A stretch of 12,111 nt of DNA, taken from the NCBI GenBank assembly GCA_903921605.1, contig CAIXQV010000919.1:1-12111 (forward strand), in the 5' to 3' direction. Numbering within the stretch: position 1 is the stretch's first letter; every line of letters starts with the position of its first letter. Shown here in pieces: positions 6,570-12,111 of the stretch. The translations under genes and the position numbers were made by a program. The stretch comes from an uncultured Planctomycetaceae bacterium. GTDB taxonomy: Bacteria; Planctomycetota; Planctomycetia; Planctomycetales; Planctomycetaceae. The notes under the pieces are model-generated. The model saw only the letters and a list, made by a program, of their open reading frames with translations, ran no database searches and had not been told where the DNA came from.

Positions 6570-8174
6570 ATGCAAGCTCCGCGAACTCCGGAATTTTGCC
6601 GCGCGATAGTGACCGCGCTGCTCACTGTGACCATTGCTTCATCCGCGATGGCTCAAACCAGTCGCATCAGCCGCACGGAAGCCGATTTCAATGATTTGAA
6701 TCGACGACTGCCATCCGGAGAGATTGGAAGTCTTCAGGATCTTCGATCGCGTCCCACCGTTCCGCCCGCCAGATCGGTTGACTATGACAAAGTCGACAAG
6801 CGTGCTCTCGCAAACCTGCTGAAGGAAACCACTGACGAAGCCGGTCGCTTATACACTTCTCTCGATGCCGACTACCGAAGGAATCTAAGCCTGCGGCCGA
6901 TGTTGTCTGATCTTCAGAAACTGCGAGGACTTGCGAATCTTGTCAGTCAGGATCTTGCGGCCGGCGTCGCTCTGGAAAACATTGTCGCAGACTTCCGTCA
7001 GATTGATGCCGACTGGCGACTGCTGTCACATCGACTGGCCCAGTCAGCGGGATTGAGCAACGCAACATTACAAAGCATCGACCGAATTGATCGTCTTGAT
7101 CAGCAGGTTGGAAAACTGTTTCAGGTTGACCCGTCTCTGGATCGTCGAGCCCTCCAGCAGCAGCTCGGCATTCTCGACAGTTCGCTGTACAACATGAGCG
7201 ATGAACTCCGCCGTGACCTGAATGCGTCCACCAAGGTCTCCTTGATGGTCAGCGATACTCGCAAGCTTCAGCAGCAGGTCGCACGTATCGATGAGCTTGT
7301 TATCGATAACTATCCTTACGAACGAATCGTCAGCGAATACAACCGCTTCGAGCGTGCCTGGGCTGTGATGCTGGATCAGGTTGCGACGGTCAGCAATCCA
7401 TACATCGAACGATCTGTTCGCCGCATTATTGATGCCGATAACCTGATTCATGAACTGCTGTGGATTGAAAACACCACCAGCCGCGCACAGTTGAAGCAAA
7501 CGGCTGATGCCCTGATTCGCGATGTGGATGAGTTCTACAACCGCACTCCTTTGAAGCTGCTGTTAACCTTCAAGAATGCCACCGGCACATTACAGATCGC
7601 CGACAATTTTTATGGCACCGTCCAGAACTTCAAGGACAACCTTGATCGCAATGAAAGCGACCAGGAACTGATCGAGAGCTATCGTTATGTGGAAGAATAC
7701 GGCACCGTCTTCGTGCGAACCTTCAGTGCTTTAAAGAGCCAGGCTGCCGTCGTCGTGTTGCGTGAGATCGAGGACGGCATCGCCGCTCTGCGGGCCGAAT
7801 TGAATTTGGGTGGCACGGTTTCGCAGGTCGATACGCGAGAATTGATTCCAATCGCGGCTTCGCTGGAAAATCTGTCCGACCAGATGGAGTTTGATATTCG
7901 AGCCTGGCTGGCTAAAGCTCGTCCCACTTATCGTGCAGAAGTGACAGCCGCCACAACTGCTTTCATGAAGCGGACCCAAAAACTCCACCGTATGCTGGAT
8001 TCTGAACCGACCCTGCAGGAGCTGCAGAAAGAAACCGATGGCCTCTATCAGGAATGGAAAACCGTTTACGGGTTCCTTTCCCGTTGTACGACTGAAGAAC
8101 GTCTGAATTTGTCACAGATCGCTTCTGAGATTCGAAGAGATCTCACGGATTTGAACGGTTCACTTCGTCTCTGA
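6570..8174 (+). CDS. Exported all-helical repeat protein of unknown function
   Basis: The protein has 534 residues. Residues 1-28 are a Sec signal peptide with hydrophobic core AIVTALLTVTIASS and cleavage motif AMA before Gln29, so it should be periplasmic or surface-exposed. The rest is charged and strongly helical, with no further membrane segment and a single Cys in the mature part (Cys506). It contains an internal repeat of about 115 residues. One element (an Ile/Leu-rich helix ending in an aromatic) recurs at ENIVADFRQIDADW (136-149), ERIVSEYNRFERAW (251-264), QELIESYRYVEEYGTVF (365-381) and QELQKETDGLYQEW (483-496). A second element recurs at RALANLLKETTDEAGRLY (78-95), RALQQQLGILDSSLYNM (193-209), AQLKQTADALIRDVDEFY (306-323), ELIPIAASLENLSDQM (424-439) and NLSQIASEIRRDLTDL (513-528). 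AAAGGA (6557-6562) lies seven bases before the ATG, and a strong terminator follows the stop. I do not recognise the family; a structural or binding role is a guess. Confidence 0.93.
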   Translation: MQAPRTPEFCRAIVTALLTVTIASSAMAQTSRISRTEADFNDLNRRLPSGEIGSLQDLRSRPTVPPARSVDYDKVDKRALANLLKETTDEAGRLYTSLDADYRRNLSLRPMLSDLQKLRGLANLVSQDLAAGVALENIVADFRQIDADWRLLSHRLAQSAGLSNATLQSIDRIDRLDQQVGKLFQVDPSLDRRALQQQLGILDSSLYNMSDELRRDLNASTKVSLMVSDTRKLQQQVARIDELVIDNYPYERIVSEYNRFERAWAVMLDQVATVSNPYIERSVRRIIDADNLIHELLWIENTTSRAQLKQTADALIRDVDEFYNRTPLKLLLTFKNATGTLQIADNFYGTVQNFKDNLDRNESDQELIESYRYVEEYGTVFVRTFSALKSQAAVVVLREIEDGIAALRAELNLGGTVSQVDTRELIPIAASLENLSDQMEFDIRAWLAKARPTYRAEVTAATTAFMKRTQKLHRMLDSEPTLQELQKETDGLYQEWKTVYGFLSRCTTEERLNLSQIASEIRRDLTDLNGSLRL

Positions 8175-8199
8175 TCATTGGCAAAACGTGAATCTCCCC

Positions 8200-8233
8200 A
8201 AGCCCGGCTCCCCTTGAGTCCGGGCTTTTTTTT
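8200..8233 (+). terminator. Intrinsic terminator, rightward
   Basis: AAGCCCGG (8200-8207) pairs with CCGGGCTT (8220-8227) around a 12-base loop, and T residues run from 8226 to 8233. It lies 25 bases after the stop of the helical-repeat gene and is the strongest terminator in the window. Confidence 0.92.
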
Positions 8234-8384
8234 GGGCCGGTGAATACACAAAGCGGCACGGTGATCGCCTGACAGTGCTCAATTTGCGAGGCAGGAATCG
8301 TCAAGGATGCCGCCGGGGCCTTCGCCACGCTGCGTTTTTTCATGTTATGAAACGCTGGACTCGTTTAGCAAAGTGAGTGCCATG

Positions 8385-8418
8385 AGTCGCTTGGATCACC
8401 AGCATAGCTGGCGCGACT
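8385..8418 (-). other. Nested stem-loop at the 3' end of the leftward unknown gene
   Basis: An outer pair AGTCGC (8385-8390) / GCGACT (8413-8418) encloses an inner hairpin CCAGC-ATA-GCTGG (8399-8411). It overlaps the stop codon of the leftward gene ending at 8417. No T-run follows when read leftwards, so if it ends transcription or protects the mRNA 3' end it is not a canonical intrinsic terminator. Confidence 0.35.
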
Positions 8419-9235
8419 ACAGTGCCTCAACTTCCTTTGCGCCGTAATAGACGGTCAGGAATGGCTCACCGTTTCGACCGATGCCAGTGGCGATGTGCCC
8501 CAGAGCACTGGAGGCGATCGGCAGGATCCAGGAAAAAAAATCATCGTGGCGAATCTGCAGCGTTTCAACTGCGGCCAGAAGTGTCGACTGGATTTGTCCC
8601 AGACTCCACAGACCGTCGTAGACGTTGAGATCCCATGAGCGACGATCACTGCCTTCCTCCGAGATCTCCAGCAGCGGATAGATCTCCCTCGCTTTCTGTG
8701 ACGGCGGTTGAAGTTGTTGCAGGAGTGAGTCGACGGGGACACGCATTCTGTGATCAGTCGCCCCGGTCAGCAGTGACTTAATCTCGGACCAGTCTTGAAC
8801 GATTGAAGACTTGTAGCGCGAGACGACGGCGATCGTCGAGTTCTGGAGCGACCATTTGAAACCGAGAAACTGCAGTCGTCCGGATTGCAGAGGTTGCGTT
8901 GCGTCTGGAGGAGGAATCTCGAGGTAACATTTGCCGATGCGGGTTGTTCCGGAGTACTCAAACCCAAAGTGAACGAAGGCTGCGGCGTTGATAAAACGTG
9001 CGATGCTCTGCAGGAACATTTCTGGAGCATTCATCACCCGGCAGATATGGAGAATATCCTTGGGGGTTTCGTGGCCGGCTTCCGCGTATGAAAAGGAAAG
9101 CAGGCATCGGCGAGTTTCCAGAATCCCCGGCGACAATCGAACGGACTGCTCGAGCCCGTACGACATTTTTCTGGCCGCGGCCCATGTTTGCAGTTCACTC
9201 AAGCCGAATTCGGCGAAGGCTTCGAGGAAATCCAT
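8417..9235 (-). CDS. Conserved-looking protein of unknown function
   Basis: The ATG at 9235 gives 272 residues with no signal peptide or membrane helix, so a cytoplasmic protein is likely. The sequence mixes helical stretches (MDFLEAFAEFGLSELQTWAA at the N-terminus) with beta-like ones. The C-terminus has a compact motif-like segment, SALGHIATGIGRNGEPFLTVYYG (about 244-266), which looks constrained, but I cannot assign a family. A downstream ATG (residue 24, at 9166) is an alternative start; neither has a good Shine-Dalgarno sequence. It is a single gene on the leftward strand between two rightward genes, with two palindromes just upstream (9252-9261 and 9272-9285) that could be operator sites. 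The coding style resembles its neighbours and no damage is visible. Confidence 0.75.
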   Translation of the reverse strand: MDFLEAFAEFGLSELQTWAAARKMSYGLEQSVRLSPGILETRRCLLSFSYAEAGHETPKDILHICRVMNAPEMFLQSIARFINAAAFVHFGFEYSGTTRIGKCYLEIPPPDATQPLQSGRLQFLGFKWSLQNSTIAVVSRYKSSIVQDWSEIKSLLTGATDHRMRVPVDSLLQQLQPPSQKAREIYPLLEISEEGSDRRSWDLNVYDGLWSLGQIQSTLLAAVETLQIRHDDFFSWILPIASSALGHIATGIGRNGEPFLTVYYGAKEVEAL

Positions 9236-9595
9236 AGGACGCCGATCGGAAAGAACGTTCTGGAAAAGTGACGTGAAACTTCACGGAGAATTCAGTCCAG
9301 AGTTTGATAGAAAAAATAGACTTTCGGGGGGATCTCACCCTGGAATGCAGGGTTTTGGTGGCACCTCGTCAGAAATCGCGAATCGAACGGCAGACTGCGA
9401 CATGGGCAACGTGGCCCGTGGGCGAGAAGCAAAGTCCCTGCAATCGGTTCGTTCCGCTTATTTTGACTGCCCCTGACGGATTGTGGCCGATAAACTTTAG
9501 GAAAGACGGAACATCTGAAAACTGCTCGTGCGTCAGCATAATCGTGCATTAGTTCGACTTGGCGGCGTCGGCACTCTCAGTTCAGGACTCAACAC
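9236..9595. promoter_or_regulatory. Divergent intergenic region with two palindromes
   Basis: These 360 bases separate the leftward unknown gene from the rightward membrane-protein gene and should hold both promoters. Two perfect palindromes lie close to the leftward start: AGAACGTTCT (9252-9261) and CGTGAA-AC-TTCACG (9272-9285), at 17-26 and 37-50 bases upstream of the ATG. Towards the right, TTGACT at 9463 and TAAACT at 9491 resemble promoter boxes but are 22 bases apart, too far for a standard sigma-70 promoter. The overlapping short open frames of about 80 codons on both strands have no recognisable features. Confidence 0.4.
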
Positions 9596-12111
9596 GTGGC
9601 AACAGTTTCCGACAAATCTCAGCAAGGTTATGCGGATCCGGATGAATTCATCCAGTATCAGCTTGAGCAGGCTCGCAGTCGGATCAAAGCGACAGACCTG
9701 CTGACTGCTTCGGTGCTCGCGGGCCTGTTGCTGATTGGTTACGTGTTCGCCTTTACGGTTCTGGATCATTGGGTCATCGACGGCGGTTTCGGTGCGTGGA
9801 CTCGCGCTGGCATGTTGATTGTTGTCGTTCTGTCATGTTCTGCAATCCTTATTCGATACGTCGCGCTGCCGTGGTTTCGTCGCATTCATCCGCTGTATGC
9901 CGCGAGAATGCTGGATCGATCATCAAAGGGGCTTGAAGGCAGTCTGCTGGCTTTGATCGATCTGCAGTCCGGTGGTCGCAAAAGTGATACTCCGATACAG
10001 AAGTCGCTGGAGAAGCGAGCGGCCGTCAAGCTGGCTGAAGTTCATGTCGATGAAGCCATCGATCGACGAATGCTCATTCGCCTCGGTACTGCGCTGTTTG
10101 TGATCACGCTGTTGACTTGTCTGTACGCGGTCTTCAGTCCGAAAGCAATCAGTCTGCTGAGGCCTCTGACCCTTGCCGCTGCGAATGTGTCGACTCGAAC
10201 TGTCGTCGAAACAGTGCTGCCGGGAAACAAGAAAGTCCCTGCGGGAACTCGCGTTGAATTTGTCGCGGACATCGCCGGAGTTATCCCCGAAGATGTGCGA
10301 GTGCTGTATACCACAGCCGACAAGCGTTACGTCGATGAGCCTCTGCAGATGCGAGCCACCGAAGATGCAAATCGCTTCCAGGTTTTAATGATCGGCGACG
10401 GTGATCGCGGAGTACGACAGGACATCAGGTATCGCATCGTCGCCGGTGATGCATCGTCTGAAGAATACTTGATCTCAGTCGATCAGCCGCCAACCTCACA
10501 GGTGATTGAAGTCAGGTATGTCTATCCGCCATATATGCAATTACCGGATCGAATCGACACTTCGGGAGCGATTGATGCGTGGGAAGGCTGTGTCGTCGCG
10601 ATCAATGCTCAAAGCAGCGTCCCGGTAAAGTCTGCGATATTGCAGTTATCTGACGATGCCGGGTTTACCGCCCACGGCGAAGAAGTCGCGATGGTGATCA
10701 AAGACACCGCGCTGACCGGGGAACTGAAGCTGGACGTTCGCGCGGATCAGTCGGTGCCGAAGTTTTACAGGATCACAGTGACCGATGATGACGGAAACTC
10801 CGATCCGGAGCCCGTTGTTTATCCGCTGGAGATTCGTCGCGACCAGCCTCCGATCGTCAAACTGCTGGATCCGAATCGAGATCTTCAGGTCGCGGCAAAC
10901 GCAGTCGTGCCGCTGTTAGTTGAGGCAGAAGATCCTGACTTTCTTCTGCGTTCAGTGACGCTGAACTATTCGATCAACGGAAAGCCAGTGCAGCCTTCAG
11001 AAGTGCTGCTGGATACGTCCGGGGTTCCTCTGCCTAAGAAGTGGAGTGGCACCTGGGAGTTTCGGCTGTCGACACTAAAACTGACTCCCGGCGATGTTGT
11101 AACCTACCATGTTCAGGCTCGAGATAATCGGCCGCCATTGGGAAATCAGGGGCGCTCGGGCGATCTGAATCTGCAGATCACCGCCCCGATCGCTGAAGAA
11201 GAAGTTCAGAAGCAACTGGCTCAGGATCTGGAACTCCAACAACAGTTGAAGGATCGCCAAACGCCGGATGTACCTCCGACCAATTCAGGAACTGATCCGG
11301 GAGAAATGCGGCTGGCTGATTCGCCGCCAACTGAAGGGACCACACCTGAAGAGGTTCCGACGGAGCCTGAAACTGATCCCGCTGAACCAAAGAATGAGCA
11401 GCCAAACGCGAATCCACAGGGCTCCGGGAATCCAGCGGAGCAGAAAAGTGGAGCTGCGAAGAATCCTGGTGATAAAAACGCAACGAAGCAAAATTCGAGC
11501 GGTGAGTCTCAGCCCGGGAAGACAACCTCGCCAGCTCAGCCGAGTCGTCAACGAGCGGATGACGATGTGGCTTTGCAGCATTTGATCGAAAAGATGAATC
11601 GCCAACGACAGGAGAATCCCGGTGAGTCCGGTGAAGACTCCGCAGAATCACGTCCTGGCAAAACGACCGAACCGGGATCTGAAAAGGATCCAGAAGACAA
11701 GCCATCAGAGAATAAGGAACCGCAGTCCGAACCGTCTGATTCAGAAACGAAGCCGGATGCTGCCGGATCCAAGCCCAAAGCTGCATCAGAGAAATCGCAG
11801 CCGAAATCTGCAGACACTTCTGAGTCGACAGAGCCCTCGGATTCCGAGATGAAATCTGACGATGGTGAGTCGGAGCCAAACTCGAAGTCAAGCAACGACG
11901 AGCCTGGTGAGAATTCAACGACGCCAGAGAAGTCTGAACCGCCTCAGGCAGCCAACGAGAATTCGTCGATGAACGACCCGAAGCAGGAACCTGGTGAAAC
12001 CAAGACTGGTGAAACCAAGACTGGTGAAACCAAGACTGGTGAAACCAAGACTGGTGAAACCAAGACTGGTGAAACCAAGACTGGTGAAACCAAGACTGGT
12101 GAAACCAAGAC
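9596..12111 (+). CDS. Large membrane protein with extracytoplasmic beta domain and low-complexity acidic tail (DUF4175-like, tentative); 3' end outside window
   Basis: The frame opens at GTG 9596, with AGGA (9584-9587) eight bases upstream and an in-frame stop at 9539-9541, and stays open for 838 codons to the window edge. Membrane segments lie at about 33-57, 71-90 and 160-180. The loop between the second and third contains LYAARMLDRSSKGLEGSLLALIDLQ (100-124), the style of planctomycete DUF4175-like proteins found near MoxR/BatA-type operons. Residues 200-530 look like tandem beta-sandwich domains, for example DQPPIVKLLDPNRDLQVAANAVVPLLVEAEDPD (416-448). A short Gln/Glu-rich helical stretch (533-552) leads into a disordered tail from about 555 rich in Pro, Glu, Ser, Lys, Asn and Thr, including a possible helix at 655-672 (DDDVALQHLIEKMNRQRQ). 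The tail ends in pentapeptide repeats. The C-terminus and the length of the repeat are unknown. The family label is moderate; the CDS and its topology are well supported. Confidence 0.88.
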   Translation, partial: MATVSDKSQQGYADPDEFIQYQLEQARSRIKATDLLTASVLAGLLLIGYVFAFTVLDHWVIDGGFGAWTRAGMLIVVVLSCSAILIRYVALPWFRRIHPLYAARMLDRSSKGLEGSLLALIDLQSGGRKSDTPIQKSLEKRAAVKLAEVHVDEAIDRRMLIRLGTALFVITLLTCLYAVFSPKAISLLRPLTLAAANVSTRTVVETVLPGNKKVPAGTRVEFVADIAGVIPEDVRVLYTTADKRYVDEPLQMRATEDANRFQVLMIGDGDRGVRQDIRYRIVAGDASSEEYLISVDQPPTSQVIEVRYVYPPYMQLPDRIDTSGAIDAWEGCVVAINAQSSVPVKSAILQLSDDAGFTAHGEEVAMVIKDTALTGELKLDVRADQSVPKFYRITVTDDDGNSDPEPVVYPLEIRRDQPPIVKLLDPNRDLQVAANAVVPLLVEAEDPDFLLRSVTLNYSINGKPVQPSEVLLDTSGVPLPKKWSGTWEFRLSTLKLTPGDVVTYHVQARDNRPPLGNQGRSGDLNLQITAPIAEEEVQKQLAQDLELQQQLKDRQTPDVPPTNSGTDPGEMRLADSPPTEGTTPEEVPTEPETDPAEPKNEQPNANPQGSGNPAEQKSGAAKNPGDKNATKQNSSGESQPGKTTSPAQPSRQRADDDVALQHLIEKMNRQRQENPGESGEDSAESRPGKTTEPGSEKDPEDKPSENKEPQSEPSDSETKPDAAGSKPKAASEKSQPKSADTSESTEPSDSEMKSDDGESEPNSKSSNDEPGENSTTPEKSEPPQAANENSSMNDPKQEPGETKTGETKTGETKTGETKTGETKTGETKTGETKTGETK
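11990..12111 (+). repeat. 15-bp in-frame tandem repeat encoding (TGETK)n, open at window edge
   Basis: The unit ACTGGTGAAACCAAG is repeated seven times without a single mismatch from 12005 to 12109. A variant first unit (CCT in place of ACT, giving PGETK) lies at 11990-12004, and the two bases of a next unit follow at 12110-12111. Each unit encodes Thr-Gly-Glu-Thr-Lys in the frame of the membrane-protein gene, so copy number can change without shifting the frame. The perfect DNA identity points to recent slippage expansion. Confidence 0.97.

Noticed and set aside
7068..7499. 143-codon open frame on the minus strand inside the helical-repeat gene
   Set aside because: Antisense shadow of a gene with a signal peptide, ribosome binding site and internal repeat; no ribosome binding site or motif of its own.
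8143..8343. 66-codon minus-strand frame beginning MKKRSVAKAP
   Set aside because: It has no ribosome binding site, runs through the rightward terminator and into the 3' end of the helical-repeat gene; the basic start looks like chance.
9252..9261. AGAACGTTCT as a LexA (SOS) box
   Set aside because: The palindrome lacks the four-base gap of the Bacillus-type box (GAAC-N4-GTTC) and does not fit the E. coli type; the gene has no link to DNA repair that I can see.
9463..9496. TTGACT and TAAACT as a promoter for the gene at 9596
   Set aside because: The 22-base spacing is too long for a normal sigma-70 promoter and no better pair was found.
11178..11918. 246-codon open frame on the minus strand opposite the low-complexity tail
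   Set aside because: The biased Pro/Glu/Ser/Lys codons of the real plus-strand gene keep the opposite frames open. The minus product is Ser/Arg/Gln-rich with no domain, and another long frame on that strand overlaps it.
11990..12111. The tandem repeats as a CRISPR-like array
   Set aside because: The units are contiguous without spacers and are in frame with the long coding region, so they are a coding minisatellite.

Overview
The window looks like chromosomal DNA from a planctomycete of moderate GC content, probably Pirellulaceae/Planctomycetaceae-like. The main evidence is a textbook DUF1559 protein with a type IV pilin-like N-terminus, which planctomycetes carry in large families. It is supported by a small DUF1559-adjacent lipoprotein, a PhoPQ-activated (PqaA-like) secreted protein, a stand-alone WD40 propeller and a large membrane protein with a low-complexity tail. 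This assignment is inference from protein families; there is no rRNA or other marker here.

Layout. Positions 1-2220 are read leftwards: the DUF1559 pseudopilin-like protein (1180-2220), a lipoprotein (559-1032), and the first 100 residues of a PqaA-like secreted protein (1-300, cut by the window edge). Two intrinsic terminators for this strand separate them: 1117-1153 lies between DUF1559 and the lipoprotein, and 334-364 lies between the lipoprotein and the PqaA-like gene. A stretch of about 750 bases (2221-2965) has no convincing gene.

Positions 2966-8233 are read rightwards: a cytoplasmic seven-bladed WD40 protein, a MoeA-type molybdopterin molybdenumtransferase fused to a PBP-like domain, a gene-poor gap with a hairpin and one possible 40-residue ORF, and then an exported all-helical protein built from an internal repeat of about 115 residues, ending at a strong terminator (8200-8233). 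Just upstream of the preferred moeA start are two tandem, related 8-4-8 inverted repeats.

Positions 8417-9235 (leftward) encode a protein I do not recognise. Positions 9596-12111 (rightward) encode the first 838 codons of a large membrane protein (DUF4175-like, tentative). Its acidic, Pro/Ser/Lys-rich tail ends in a perfect 15-bp tandem repeat that runs off the window, which may mark an assembly break.

I see no CRISPR array, IS element, tRNA, rRNA, toxin-antitoxin or defence locus, and no clear multi-gene undescribed system. The most novel-looking items are the helical-repeat secreted protein, the paired dyads upstream of moeA, and the tandem repeat at the right edge.
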